A stretch of DNA of 64,000 bases, from assembly GCF_020523965.1 (NCBI RefSeq), contig NZ_JAJAPX010000003.1, positions 248,001 to 312,000 on the forward strand, in the 5' to 3' direction. The notes below the pieces were generated by a model. It was not told the DNA's origin and ran no database searches. It worked only from the letters and a program-made list of their open reading frames with translations. This document shows positions 49,096 through 58,263 of this stretch, one piece after another; positions within the stretch are counted from its first letter, which is position 1, and each line of letters starts with the position of its first letter. Both the position numbers and the translations under genes were made by a program. This DNA comes from Neotamlana sargassicola (GTDB lineage: Bacteria > Bacteroidota > Bacteroidia > Flavobacteriales > Flavobacteriaceae).

Positions 49096-49940
49096 AAAAT
49101 CAACTCTTCATAATCTGCAATTTCTGGGATAATATCGAGTGCTAATAATTCTTTTTGCGTTTTCATTACGGTATCTTTATCAATTAAAGATTGCGACCAC
49201 TCGGTAATACTAAGCCATTCTTGTACATCTTCTAATTGTTGTTCGTAACGGTTTGCTATTGTTTTATCTATACTTGGTATGTCTTTAAAATCGAGCGTTG
49301 TATTATTAATTATCTCCAGGATGGTTTTTAATTCTTCAGGATTGTTTTCAATAAATTCTTCTCGTGCAGCAATTACAAAACAAGGCCAAGGTGTAGGGCA
49401 GTTACCAATGCGCCTAAAAGTACCATTATCTACCAACGGTTTTGTGGTAAATTTTTCCCACATAAAATAATCGGCAGCACCTTCTGTTAAGCCTTTTACT
49501 GCGCCATCTAAATCCTTTATTACTTCAAAATTTAAATCGGACTTTAAATCCCAATTATGGTTTTCGGCATTTATGTATGCCATTAAATGTGAACCTGAAC
49601 CATAACGGCTTATTGCTGCTCTTGTACCTTTAATATCTTCGATGGTTTTAAAAGGAGAATTTGCAGCAACGTGAATGCCCCAAACCAAAGGTGTTTGCAC
49701 AAAAGTTTGTACAATTTTGCTTGGGTTTCCTGCAATAATATCTTTAATAATTCCTTCGGTTAAAATTACCGCTAAATCTATTTCTTTATTTCGTAATGCC
49801 TTGCACATGGCTCCTGTACCACCATGATAATCGTGCCAACGTAAATTTATGTTTTCTTCTTTATACTCGCCGTTTTTTAGCGTTAAATACCAAGCTAAAT
49901 TAAAGTGTTCTGGAACTCCTCCAATGTTAATTTTCTTCAT
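49086..49940 (-). CDS. Cytosolic-looking solute-binding (NMT1/TauA-type) protein
   Basis: 284 residues of the type II periplasmic-binding fold (NMT1/ThiY/TauA relatives): NIGGVPEHFNLAWYLTLKNG at the start, DLAVILTEGIIKDIIAGNP, GSGSHLMAYINAEN and KDLDGAVKGLTEGAADYFMWE. No signal peptide precedes it (the first residues are MKKINIGG), so it may work in the cytosol, perhaps as an enzyme of thiamine or menaquinone type, rather than with an ABC transporter. No permease or ATPase gene is nearby. It is the last gene of the leftward operon, 11 bp after the phosphorylase gene. Confidence 0.78.
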   Translation of the reverse strand: MKKINIGGVPEHFNLAWYLTLKNGEYKEENINLRWHDYHGGTGAMCKALRNKEIDLAVILTEGIIKDIIAGNPSKIVQTFVQTPLVWGIHVAANSPFKTIEDIKGTRAAISRYGSGSHLMAYINAENHNWDLKSDLNFEVIKDLDGAVKGLTEGAADYFMWEKFTTKPLVDNGTFRRIGNCPTPWPCFVIAAREEFIENNPEELKTILEIINNTTLDFKDIPSIDKTIANRYEQQLEDVQEWLSITEWSQSLIDKDTVMKTQKELLALDIIPEIADYEELIFRV

Positions 49941-49951
49941 TTAAATCGTGG

Positions 49952-50827
49952 TTAGATTTGTTCTACAATTGTGTTTAGGGCATAAAGTATTAAATCTTCA
50001 ATTACTTTTGAAGGGTTTTCGCTAAAAGTTCCACTTGGCCTATTTGCTATTATCGCATTTAATGAAATAGCATGATGCCCTAAAAGTGCAGACAAACCAT
50101 AAATTCCCGAGGTTTCCATTTCTAAATTTGTGATTTTTAAATTTTCGAAATTGAAACTTTCAAGTTTAGAATTTATATCTGAATCTTGAATGGGCAGGCG
50201 TAACACCCTTCCTTGTGGTCCGTAAAATCCATTGGCAGTAACCGTAATACCTTTATAGGTGTTATTATTAAAAAATATTTTAAATAGCTTTTCGCTAGAT
50301 TTTATAGCTAAAGGATTTGATTTATTTTTACTCCAATTGGTTTGGTTTATAAAAGCTTTCTCGATATTAGAATGACTTATATTATCTGTAACATAAAATT
50401 GAAGTGTGCCATTAATATCTAAACCATATTCGCTAACCAAAACAGAATTTACTGGTATTTCCTTTTGAAGCGAACCCGAAGTTCCTACGCGGATAATATT
50501 TAAACTTGTTAACTCTTTTTTAGGTTGCCTAGTTTGTAAATCGATATTAAAAAGTGCGTCTAATTCGTTTAAAACAATATCAATATTATCAGAACCTATT
50601 CCGGTTGAAATAACTGAAATACGCTTGTTTTTATAATATCCGGTTTGCGTTTTAAACTCGCGTTTATGGGTTGTAAATTCAATGGAATCGAAATGGCAAG
50701 TTACTTTTTCAACCCGATCGGGGTCACCAACAAAAATTATGGTTTTGGCAACATGTTCGGGTTTTAAATTTAAGTGGTATACGCTGCCATCTGGATTAAG
50801 TATGAGTTCAGATTCTTTAATAGACAT
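49952..50827 (-). CDS. Nucleoside phosphorylase (uridine phosphorylase-like)
   Basis: 291 residues of the PNP/UDP family. Motifs are IIFVGDPDRVEKV (phosphate site), VISTGIGSDNIDIVLNEL, IIRVGTSGSLQ, and the ribose-binding LEMETSGIYGLSALLGHHAIS. It splits a nucleoside and phosphate into base and ribose 1-phosphate. Uridine is the likeliest substrate by the family pattern, but the specificity residues cannot be settled by eye. The start overlaps the DUF1835 gene's end by 11 bp. Confidence 0.88.
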   Translation of the reverse strand: MSIKESELILNPDGSVYHLNLKPEHVAKTIIFVGDPDRVEKVTCHFDSIEFTTHKREFKTQTGYYKNKRISVISTGIGSDNIDIVLNELDALFNIDLQTRQPKKELTSLNIIRVGTSGSLQKEIPVNSVLVSEYGLDINGTLQFYVTDNISHSNIEKAFINQTNWSKNKSNPLAIKSSEKLFKIFFNNNTYKGITVTANGFYGPQGRVLRLPIQDSDINSKLESFNFENLKITNLEMETSGIYGLSALLGHHAISLNAIIANRPSGTFSENPSKVIEDLILYALNTIVEQI

Positions 50828-51758
50828 TTAGTGCAGATTTGATTAGCTTGTTTTCGGTTTTACTAAATTGATAATTTAATCGTTCTATACCACCATAGCA
50901 AATGTTATTGTTAACTTCGTTTGAAACATTGTATTTACCTAATAAAGCTTCATGACCCTTCCGGTTTAATACTATCTTATTGTCTTCAACGGTATAAAAT
51001 AAATCAAGCTTATTAATTATTCTAGACATTTGTAAATCGCCAAATCCGTAGTAACCTTGGTAGTTTAGCGCGTATCCTAACAAGTGGTTTTTAGAATTAA
51101 TGTCATGTTCTTTAATTATTTTTAAAATATTTGTTTCTAAAATATTTAAACCCGTTACGCTATCGGGAAATCGTTCTAAATGCGCTTTTAAACAATTGCT
51201 TAAATATTTAAACGAAGATGATTTTACTATAAAAGGTTTTAACAAATTATGATCTATACCGCAATAAATTCCCCAAACGGTTGTTGCGAGATCAATATCT
51301 TCCTTGGTTAAAAGCGTTTTGTTTTTGTAATGTTTTTGTAATTGTTTTGATGAAATTTCAGCTAATCCTTTTAAATCTTTTTCACCCTCAATTCTTCCGC
51401 TACAAACTAAATAAATAGGCAAGTTAATTTTTTTCTGTTGCAACAAACTTATGGCTGCTACCATATTTATATGGCAAAACAAATCATATTCAAACCACAA
51501 CACAATTTCGGAATAAGCATTGGCATTATCAAGTTTTCCAAGTTCAGAAATTATTCTATTTTCATCAATTTCAATATCGTAAGTTTCATCAAAAAAAGTT
51601 TTTCTCTTCTCTAAAAAATCCTGCGAATATATAAATTCTTGTGTAGGCCCTTCGCACAACATTTCGTGCCACACTATAATTTCGCCATCAATATTTAAAT
51701 CAATTAAAACTTGAGTTAATGCATCTCCGTTTGTAATGTGTAGTTGTTTTTTACCCAT
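50817..51758 (-). CDS. DUF1835 domain protein
   Basis: 313 residues. The N-terminal LHITNGDALTQVLIDLNIDGEIIVWHEMLCEGP is the DUF1835 start, followed by IVLWFEYDLFCHINMVAAISLL. The C-terminal half has a helical repeat with LERFPDSVTGLNILETNIL and GYYGFGDLQMSRII, DUF3658-like. Biochemical role unknown; the fold is reminiscent of nucleoside deoxyribosyltransferase-like proteins. It is 3 bp downstream of the SUI1 gene and overlaps the phosphorylase gene. Confidence 0.82.
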   Translation of the reverse strand: MGKKQLHITNGDALTQVLIDLNIDGEIIVWHEMLCEGPTQEFIYSQDFLEKRKTFFDETYDIEIDENRIISELGKLDNANAYSEIVLWFEYDLFCHINMVAAISLLQQKKINLPIYLVCSGRIEGEKDLKGLAEISSKQLQKHYKNKTLLTKEDIDLATTVWGIYCGIDHNLLKPFIVKSSSFKYLSNCLKAHLERFPDSVTGLNILETNILKIIKEHDINSKNHLLGYALNYQGYYGFGDLQMSRIINKLDLFYTVEDNKIVLNRKGHEALLGKYNVSNEVNNNICYGGIERLNYQFSKTENKLIKSALNVY

Positions 51759-51761
51759 AAT

Positions 51762-52091
51762 TTAGCCTCCAACGCGCTTTACTTTAAAGCCTTTATTTTT
51801 AAGAATAGACATGATTTTATCGCGATAATCGCCCTGAATAATAATTTTATCATCCTTAAAACTACCGCCAACACTAAGTGCTGTTTTTATTTCTTTTGCT
51901 AGTTGTTTAAAGTCTTCGGTGGCTCCAGTATAGCCTTCTAAAATAGTAGTTGGTTTACCTTTACGTTTCTCGTATTTACAAATTATAGGATCGTCTTGCA
52001 TCCAAATATCAGATGCATCATCTATATTCGATGGGGTTTCTTCGGGTTTATGATCGGGGAATAAATTTTTGAGCTGGTCTTGTAAATCCAT
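51762..52091 (-). CDS. SUI1/eIF1-like translation factor (YciH family)
   Basis: 109 residues. The Pro/Glu-rich N-terminus is followed by a basic SUI1 domain: RKGKPTTILEGYTGATEDFKQLAKEIK, GGSFKDDKIIIQGDYRDKIMSILKNKGF and the ending KVKRVGG. Bacterial YciH-like proteins can mimic eIF1 and influence start-site choice; their in vivo role is debated. The gene lies between the oxygenase and the DUF1835 gene with 4- and 3-bp gaps, so it is part of the operon. Confidence 0.92.
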   Translation of the reverse strand: MDLQDQLKNLFPDHKPEETPSNIDDASDIWMQDDPIICKYEKRKGKPTTILEGYTGATEDFKQLAKEIKTALSVGGSFKDDKIIIQGDYRDKIMSILKNKGFKVKRVGG

Positions 52092-52095
52092 TTAT

Positions 52096-53046
52096 TTACT
52101 TTTTTATAAGACCAAGTTCAATTAAACGCTCTGTTAAAAATTCACCAGCGGTAATATCTTCGTATTGCTTTGGGTTTTCACTATCTACACAACTATCTAA
52201 AACATCTAATTTCATACTACTAACAGGGTGCATAAAAAATGGAATTGAATAACGCGAAGTTCCCCAAAGTTCTTTTGGCGGATTTACAACACGGTGAATG
52301 GTAGATTTTAATTTATTGTTAGTGTGGCGCGAAAGCATATCGCCAACATTTATCATAAGCTCATCGGGTTCTGCTATAGCATCGATCCAATCACCTTTAT
52401 GGTTTTGTACCTGTAAGCCTTTACCTTGAGCACCCATTAAAAGTGTAATTAAATTAATATCGCCATGTGCTGCTGCACGAACGGCTTCTTTAGGTTCTTC
52501 GGTAATTGGTGGGTAATGTATAGGGCGTAAAATAGAATTGCCGTTGTGTATAAAAGCATCAAAATAAGTTTCTTCTAAACCTAAATGTAATGCTAGGGCA
52601 CGAAGTACATATTTTGCCGTTTTTTCAAGCATTTGGTAAGTTTCTTTTCCTACCTTATTAAATTCTGGCAATTCGCTAACATTTACATTATCTGGATATT
52701 CGGCCTTTAATTCATCATTATCATCAACATACTGCCCAAAATGCCAAAATTCTTTTAAATCACCTTCTTTTTTACCTTTCGCACTTTCTTTACCAAACGA
52801 TACATAACCACGTTGACCACCAATACCTGGAATTTCGTATTTCTGTTTGGTTTCAACAGGTAATTCAAAAAAGTTTTTTACCTCATTGTAAAGTCTTTCA
52901 ACTAAATTATCATCTAAAAAATGCCCTTTTAAAGCTACAAAACCAATTTCTTCGTAGGCCTTTCCAATGGCATTTACAAACTGTTGTTTTTTATCTGGAT
53001 CGTTAGAGGTAAAATCTTTTAAATTTACGCTAGGAATACTATTCAT
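52096..53046 (-). CDS. Isopenicillin-N-synthase-like 2-oxoglutarate/Fe(II) oxygenase
   Basis: 316 residues from the ATG at 53046. The longer frame from 53091 is not favoured because a -7 box lies 29 bp upstream of 53046. The DIOX_N part holds IPSVNLKDF and IGFVALKGHFLD; the jelly-roll domain has the iron ligands HGDIN (His, Asp) and the later His in SRHTNNKLKSTIHRVVN, with the 2-oxoglutarate Arg in TSRYSIPFF. It is a cytosolic dioxygenase of unknown substrate, and the first gene of the operon that ends with the solute-binding-like protein. Confidence 0.9.
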   Translation of the reverse strand: MNSIPSVNLKDFTSNDPDKKQQFVNAIGKAYEEIGFVALKGHFLDDNLVERLYNEVKNFFELPVETKQKYEIPGIGGQRGYVSFGKESAKGKKEGDLKEFWHFGQYVDDNDELKAEYPDNVNVSELPEFNKVGKETYQMLEKTAKYVLRALALHLGLEETYFDAFIHNGNSILRPIHYPPITEEPKEAVRAAAHGDINLITLLMGAQGKGLQVQNHKGDWIDAIAEPDELMINVGDMLSRHTNNKLKSTIHRVVNPPKELWGTSRYSIPFFMHPVSSMKLDVLDSCVDSENPKQYEDITAGEFLTERLIELGLIKK

Positions 53047-53074
53047 TTGAAGTTTTTTAAAATACGTGTAAATA

Positions 53075-53082
53075 CAAATGTA
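53075..53082 (-). promoter_or_regulatory. Candidate -7 box for the oxygenase-led operon
   Basis: Minus-strand TACATTTG, 28 bp upstream of the ATG at 53046. Confidence 0.55.
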
Positions 53083-53140
53083 CGAAAACAATCGAATTTT
53101 CTAGTAACCTGAAACTAATTTACATTTTTACAATTTATAG

Positions 53141-53148
53141 TATATTTG
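53141..53148 (+). promoter_or_regulatory. Candidate -7 box for the E1 dehydrogenase gene
   Basis: TATATTTG, 45 bp upstream of the ATG at 53194. Confidence 0.5.
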
Positions 53149-53193
53149 ATTGTATTCCTTGTTAATTTTTAAAGGTTTAATTGTTAAATATTT

Positions 53194-55170
53194 ATGGACT
53201 TCAAAAAATATAACCTTTCAAAATCTGTTTTAACAGAATTGTATAAAAACATGCTAAAACCTCGGTTAATAGAGGAGAAGATGCTTGTTTTATTACGGCA
53301 AGGAAAAATTAGTAAATGGTTTTCGGGTATTGGGCAAGAAGCCATTTCGGTTGGTGTAACAATGGCTTTAAATAATGAAGAATACATATTACCGATGCAC
53401 CGTAATTTAGGGGTTTTTACAACGCGAAATATACCGTTAAACCGTCTTTTTGCGCAATGGCAAGGTAAAGCTTCAGGTTTTACAAAAGGACGAGATAGGT
53501 CGTTCCATTTTGGTACCCAAGATTATAAAATTATAGGTATGATTTCGCATTTAGGGCCTCAATTAGGGGTTGCCGATGGTATTGCGCTAGCATCTAAACT
53601 TAAAAAATTAAATACAGTTACTGCTGTTTTTACAGGCGAAGGTGGTACAAGCGAAGGCGATTTTCACGAGGCCTTAAACGTAGCTTCTGTTTGGCAATTG
53701 CCTGTTTTATTTTGTATTGAAAATAATGGTTATGGCTTGTCAACACCAACAAACGAACAGTATAACTGCGAACATTTGGCCCATAGAGCTTTAGGTTACG
53801 GTATGGAAAGCCATATTATTGATGGTAATAATATTGTTGAAGTGTTTAAAAAAGTAAGCGAATTAGCAAAAAGTGTTCGAGAAAACCCACGACCTATTTT
53901 ATTGGAATTTAAAACCTTTAGAATGCGTGGACATGAAGAGGCGAGTGGTACCAAATATGTTCCTGATGAACTTTTAGAAGTATGGCGAAGCAAAGATCCT
54001 ATTGATAACTTTAGAAGTTATTTATTCGAGGACTCAATTTTAAATGAAGACTTTGAACTAGAAATTATTGAAGCCATTACAAATGATATTGAAGCTAATT
54101 TACACCTTGTTTTTGAAGAAGAAGAAATAAATTCAACCATAAGTAATGAATTAAATGATGTGTTTAAAAATATTAAATATCAAGAATTTAAGCATGAAGA
54201 AAACACAGAAAATATTCGGTTTGTTGATGCTATAAGTGAAGCTTTAAAACAAAGTATGGAACGCCATAATGATTTGATTATTATGGGACAAGATATTGCT
54301 GAATATGGCGGTGTTTTTAAAATAACTGAAGGTTTTGTTGAGCAGTTTGGTAAAGATCGTGTTAGAAATACACCTATTTGTGAATCTGCCATTGTGGAGA
54401 CCGCCATGGGCTTGTCAATAGCTGGAATGAAATCGATTGTAGAAATGCAATTTGCCGATTTTGCTTCGTCCGGATTTAACCCCATTGTAAATTATTTAGC
54501 AAAATCGTATTACCGTTGGCAACAAGAAGCCAATGTGGTAATTAGAATGCCTTGTGGCGGCGGTGTTGGTGCTGGTCCATTTCATTCGCAAACTAACGAA
54601 GCTTGGTTTACTAAAACGCCAGGACTAAAGGTGGTTTATCCTGCATTTCCTTTTGATGCTAAAGGCTTGTTAAATACAGCTATTAACGACCCGAATCCGG
54701 TGATGTTTTTCGAGCATAAAGCTTTATATAGAAGTATTCGGCAAGATGTACCAACAAATTATTACACTTTACCTTTTGGAAAAGCGAGTATGGTGAAATC
54801 TGGTAGCGATGTTACTATTATCTCATACGGCGCAGGAATACATTGGGCTTTGGATACATTAGAATCCAATTTAGATATTTCGGCAGATTTAATAGATTTA
54901 AGAACACTTCAACCATTAGATACTGAGACTATATATGTATCGGTTAAAAAAACAGGAAAAGCAATTATTTTACAAGAAGATTCGCTTTTTGGTGGTATAG
55001 CAAGTGATATTTCTGCTTTAATTATGGAACATTGTTTTGAGTTTTTGGATGGGCCTGTAAAACGTGTAGCTAGTTTAGATACGCCTATTCCTTTTGCTAA
55101 AAGCTTGGAAAATCAATATCTAGCAAAATCTCGCTTTGTAACCGAATTAAAGGCTTTATTAGCATATTAA
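53194..55170 (+). CDS. Fused 2-oxoacid dehydrogenase E1 component (alpha plus beta)
   Basis: 658 residues joining the E1 alpha and beta subunits of a branched-chain/pyruvate-type dehydrogenase, as is common in Bacteroidetes. Alpha: HRNLGVFTTRNIPLNRLFAQ, GRDRSFHFG, and the thiamine diphosphate motif GEGGTSEGDFHEAL...ENNGYG near 147-178. Beta (from about residue 345): IRFVDAISEALKQSMERH, QDIAEYGGVFKITEGF, PICESAIVETAMGLSIAG and EMQFADF. The enzyme decarboxylates a 2-oxoacid and passes the acyl group to lipoamide of E2, which is not in this window. It likely acts on branched-chain 2-oxoacids. The 3D-domain lipoprotein gene follows by 4 bp. Confidence 0.92.
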   Translation: MDFKKYNLSKSVLTELYKNMLKPRLIEEKMLVLLRQGKISKWFSGIGQEAISVGVTMALNNEEYILPMHRNLGVFTTRNIPLNRLFAQWQGKASGFTKGRDRSFHFGTQDYKIIGMISHLGPQLGVADGIALASKLKKLNTVTAVFTGEGGTSEGDFHEALNVASVWQLPVLFCIENNGYGLSTPTNEQYNCEHLAHRALGYGMESHIIDGNNIVEVFKKVSELAKSVRENPRPILLEFKTFRMRGHEEASGTKYVPDELLEVWRSKDPIDNFRSYLFEDSILNEDFELEIIEAITNDIEANLHLVFEEEEINSTISNELNDVFKNIKYQEFKHEENTENIRFVDAISEALKQSMERHNDLIIMGQDIAEYGGVFKITEGFVEQFGKDRVRNTPICESAIVETAMGLSIAGMKSIVEMQFADFASSGFNPIVNYLAKSYYRWQQEANVVIRMPCGGGVGAGPFHSQTNEAWFTKTPGLKVVYPAFPFDAKGLLNTAINDPNPVMFFEHKALYRSIRQDVPTNYYTLPFGKASMVKSGSDVTIISYGAGIHWALDTLESNLDISADLIDLRTLQPLDTETIYVSVKKTGKAIILQEDSLFGGIASDISALIMEHCFEFLDGPVKRVASLDTPIPFAKSLENQYLAKSRFVTELKALLAY

Positions 55171-55174
55171 ATTT

Positions 55175-55591
55175 ATGAAAAAACTCTGTTTTATATTGCT
55201 GATAGTTTTGTTTTCATGTGAAGACCATAAAACTAAAACATCCACTTTTGAGGATGGATTTAGCTGGAATTCTGCGTTGGTAACTGCAACGGCGTATAAT
55301 TCTTTAAAATATCAAACGAGTTCAAATCCTAATATTACAGCTTTTGGAGATAGTTTAAAACCTGGTTTAAAGTACATTGCAGTGTCGCGCGATCTTTTAA
55401 GTCGGGGACTAAAACATAACACTCCAGTTAAAATTGAAGGATTAACTGGAGTATATTTAGTTAAAGATAAAATGCACTCTCGATGGCGAAACCGTATAGA
55501 TATTTACATGGGTGTAAATGTCGATTCCGCTTTACAATGGGGAAAAAAACGGGTTTGTATAGATTACGGATTACCTAAAAACCAAGAGTAA
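55175..55591 (+). CDS. 3D-domain (double-psi beta-barrel) lipoprotein
   Basis: 138 residues. The lipoprotein signal ends LLIVLFSC (Cys 15). The mature part fits the 3D domain, a small barrel related to RlpA and MltA: LVTATAYNSL, AFGDSLKPGLKYIAVSRDLL, HNTPVKIEGLTGVYLVKDKM and the 'three-Asp' type tail RNRIDIYMGVNVDSALQWGKKRV, with conserved Asp residues. Such proteins bind or act on peptidoglycan. It follows the E1 gene by 4 bp, though no functional link is obvious, and converges on exbD. Confidence 0.82.
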   Translation: MKKLCFILLIVLFSCEDHKTKTSTFEDGFSWNSALVTATAYNSLKYQTSSNPNITAFGDSLKPGLKYIAVSRDLLSRGLKHNTPVKIEGLTGVYLVKDKMHSRWRNRIDIYMGVNVDSALQWGKKRVCIDYGLPKNQE

Positions 55592-55593
55592 TT

Positions 55594-56148
55594 TTATTTT
55601 GTTTCTGCTTCAGACAGTATAAACGGATATGCTTCTTTAACTTGGTTTAGTTCTGTTTTACCTAAATCTTCAGGTAGTTTATTAAATTTTTGTTTGCTGT
55701 AATTACATCTTAAAACATAATATGCTTTCGATAATTCGTTTTGTACTTCTATAAACTTATTGTAGGTTGTTAAATCGCTAACCTGAAGGGAAATAACGGC
55801 TTTATTGGGGTTATCTGAAGCTTTTGGGTTTTGTTCTCCGCTACAATAACCGCAGGATTTATCGCCGTTATTATCAACAAAATTAATAACTATTGTCTGC
55901 AGTTCATTAATGGTAATTCGGTTATTTTGTACCATTAACTCATCTTTTTCATTAATTAAAATGGTTAAGATGTTTCGATCTGCAATTATAGCATTGCAAT
56001 CTCCGGTAGGGCAATTTTTAGGTAGCTGCCTGTTTAAACCTGCATCTGAAGAAATTGTAGCAGTTACTAAAAAGAAAATGAGTAGTAAAAATGCGATATC
56101 GGCCATAGAACCGGCATTTACTTGTGGCGATTGTTGTGAATGTCTCAT
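55594..56148 (-). CDS. exbD: ExbD/TolR family biopolymer transport protein
   Basis: 184 residues. A short cytosolic N-terminus leads to the single span ADIAFLLLIFFLVTATIS with the essential Asp (residue 17) at its start, then a periplasmic domain (about 40-184) with ILTILINEKDELMVQNNRIT and ISLQVSDLTTYNKFIEVQNEL. ExbD uses proton motive force with ExbB to drive TonB-dependent uptake or, as TolR, the Tol system. It has no exbB or tonB next to it here. It is longer than E. coli ExbD, as is usual in Bacteroidetes. Confidence 0.88.
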   Translation of the reverse strand: MRHSQQSPQVNAGSMADIAFLLLIFFLVTATISSDAGLNRQLPKNCPTGDCNAIIADRNILTILINEKDELMVQNNRITINELQTIVINFVDNNGDKSCGYCSGEQNPKASDNPNKAVISLQVSDLTTYNKFIEVQNELSKAYYVLRCNYSKQKFNKLPEDLGKTELNQVKEAYPFILSEAETK

Positions 56149-56346
56149 AATAAAAAGTTTAAAATGTTAATAAAAACTTAAATCACAAAAACAATACCAT
56201 AATATTCTAAAAAACAATCATTTAATAAATTGCGTAAAAAATCAAGAAATTAATATAATTTTCAATTAAAATAGTTTTTAGGTACAATTATTGTTAAACA
56301 GATACTAAAAATTAATTGTCTGTTCGCTGAATGATTAATTATTAAA

Positions 56347-56354
56347 TATATTTG
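56347..56354 (+). promoter_or_regulatory. Candidate -7 box for the secreted protein at 56388
   Basis: TATATTTG. It overlaps a possible TTG start at 56352, which supports the ATG at 56388 instead. Confidence 0.5.
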
Positions 56355-56387
56355 AAGTTGTTATTAAAATTGTTTTTTATAGAATTT

Positions 56388-57056
56388 ATGTCATCTAAAT
56401 ACATTTTAATTTTTATTTTATTGATTTCGTTATCTAGTTATTCTCAAATAGATAGCGGTAAAAAATCAATTTCTATTCCGGCAGTAGAAACTAAAAAAGA
56501 TTCTGCTGTAAGTAATGTATTTTCTAATACTAACCCAAAAAGCAATACTCAATTTGGTTTAAACACACCAAAGGTTTCTCCTAATCTAGAGCTTCCTAAA
56601 AAAGAATTTTCTATGTTTCCTGAGGAAGAATTTGGAAATCCTGGAGAACTTTACTCAAGTAAATTAGATAAATTAAACAAAGTGGTTTTGCCAGAAGGCC
56701 ATGGTGAGTTTTCAGGTTTAAAAGAAGATGCTTATTGGGGCGATTATAGAACAAAATCTGATTACGTTAAAGTGTTATACAGAGATTACGGTCGTGTAGA
56801 CGGCGATGTACTGCGAATTTTAGTAAACGATGATATTGTAAAACCAGCGGCGTATTTAAGTGATGGTTACTCTGGTTTTAAACTAAAATTGGTAGATGGG
56901 TTTAACAAAATAGACTTTTTTGCCGTTAATGAAGGTGAGTTTAAACCTAACACCGCGGCTTATAAAATTGTAGACGAATGGGACAATGTTGTTTCAAAAA
57001 AAGTTTGGGCATTAGCACAAGGCGTAAAAGTGACTATAATAGTTATTAAGGAATAG
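56388..57056 (+). CDS. Hypothetical secreted protein
   Basis: 222 residues from the ATG at 56388; function not recognised. It begins with a signal peptide (MSSKYILIFILLISLSSYSQ). The mature part has a Ser/Asn/Lys/Pro-rich linker to about residue 75, then a domain with KEDAYWGDYRTKSDYVKVLYRDYG and DGDVLRILVNDDIVKPA, AAYLSDGYSGFKLKL, NKIDFFAVNEGEFKPNTAAYK and a final hydrophobic strand. The ending overlaps the convergent aldo/keto reductase gene by 11 bp. A beta-sandwich periplasmic role is a guess. Confidence 0.65.
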   Translation: MSSKYILIFILLISLSSYSQIDSGKKSISIPAVETKKDSAVSNVFSNTNPKSNTQFGLNTPKVSPNLELPKKEFSMFPEEEFGNPGELYSSKLDKLNKVVLPEGHGEFSGLKEDAYWGDYRTKSDYVKVLYRDYGRVDGDVLRILVNDDIVKPAAYLSDGYSGFKLKLVDGFNKIDFFAVNEGEFKPNTAAYKIVDEWDNVVSKKVWALAQGVKVTIIVIKE

Positions 57057-58062
57057 TGATTACATCAATTTCTTTTAATTCTTCAGCTGTAAAACTTAAA
57101 TTATTGAGTGCTTTTATATTTTCTTTGAGTTGATTTGGTGAGCTTGCTCCAATAAGTACAGAGGCTACTTGTTTTTGCCTCAAAATCCACGCAATGGCCA
57201 TTTCAGAGAGTTTTTGGTTTCGGTTTTGCGCAATTTCATTTAATTTTTGAATCTTTTCAATATTTTTATTTACGGTTTCTTTTTGCAAATACGTTAAATT
57301 TTTAGCTGCTCTAGAGTTTTCTGGAATGCCATTCAAATATTTATCGGTAAGCATTCCTTGAGCTAAAGGAGAAAAAGCAATGCAGCCAACACCGTTTGCT
57401 TCTAATGTTTCAAGCAACTCGTTTTCAACCCATCTATCGAGCATAGAATAGCGCGCTTGGTGTAAAATAAACGGTACTTTTAACTCTTTTAATATTTTCG
57501 CAGCTTCGGCCGTTTCTGTAGGATTATAATTCGAAATTCCAACATATAAAGCTTTTCCTTGGCGAACAATATCGGCTAGGGCAAGCATGGTTTCTTCCAA
57601 AGGAGTTTCTGGATCTGGCCTGTGATGATAAAAAATATCAACATAATCGAGCCCCATGCGTTTTAAACTTTGATCTAAACTGGCTATTAAATATTTTCTA
57701 GAGCCAAAATTACCATATGGCCCTGGCCACATATCGAATCCGGCTTTTGTTGCAATAAAAAGTTCATCGCGGTAATTTTTAAAATCATTTTTAAAAATAA
57801 TCCCAAAATTTTCTTCGGCAGAACCAAATGGTGGACCGTAGTTATTGGCTAAATCGAAATGTGTAATTCCAAAATCGAAAGCCGTTCTTAAAATTTCTCT
57901 TCCGTTTTGCAAACTATCAATAAAACCGAAATTATGCCATAAACCTAATGAAATAGCAGGTAAAAGAATGCCGCTTTTTCCGCTTCGGTTATAACTAATT
58001 TCATTATATCTATTTGGGTTTGCTTGGTAGTTTACCACTCCCGATTTATCGTTTATCTGCAT
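57046..58062 (-). CDS. Aldo/keto reductase (L-glyceraldehyde 3-phosphate reductase-like)
   Basis: 338 residues of the TIM-barrel AKR family. Catalytic residues can be placed: Asp and Tyr in FDLANNYGPPFG, Lys in IATKAGFDMWP, and His in FYHHRPDPETP; NADPH-site residues occur in SPNQLKENIKALN. The combination with the N-terminal RSGKSGILLPAISLGLWHNFG and the 'GPPFGSAEENFG' turn matches YghZ/MgrA-like AKRs, which reduce L-glyceraldehyde 3-phosphate and similar aldehydes. It is a single gene, with the stop overlapping the convergent gene by 11 bp. Confidence 0.9.
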   Translation of the reverse strand: MQINDKSGVVNYQANPNRYNEISYNRSGKSGILLPAISLGLWHNFGFIDSLQNGREILRTAFDFGITHFDLANNYGPPFGSAEENFGIIFKNDFKNYRDELFIATKAGFDMWPGPYGNFGSRKYLIASLDQSLKRMGLDYVDIFYHHRPDPETPLEETMLALADIVRQGKALYVGISNYNPTETAEAAKILKELKVPFILHQARYSMLDRWVENELLETLEANGVGCIAFSPLAQGMLTDKYLNGIPENSRAAKNLTYLQKETVNKNIEKIQKLNEIAQNRNQKLSEMAIAWILRQKQVASVLIGASSPNQLKENIKALNNLSFTAEELKEIDVITIP

Positions 58063-58235
58063 GATTTAGTTCAGTTTAAAAATGAAAGTTATGTATAATT
58101 CATTTTATAATTGTAAAAAGATTTGATAAATATATGCTAATATTATTTGATGCAATTATAGCTTACGGTAATTAATTGTTAAAAGAAATTCTACATTTTA
58201 GCTTAATATTACTTTTAGAAACCCTTTAAAGATGT

Positions 58236-58243
58236 TATTTTTG
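58236..58243 (+). promoter_or_regulatory. Candidate -7 box for the helicase gene
   Basis: TATTTTTG, 20 bp upstream of the helicase ATG. Confidence 0.5.
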
Positions 58244-58263
58244 CACGTCAGAAAAATTTAAAC

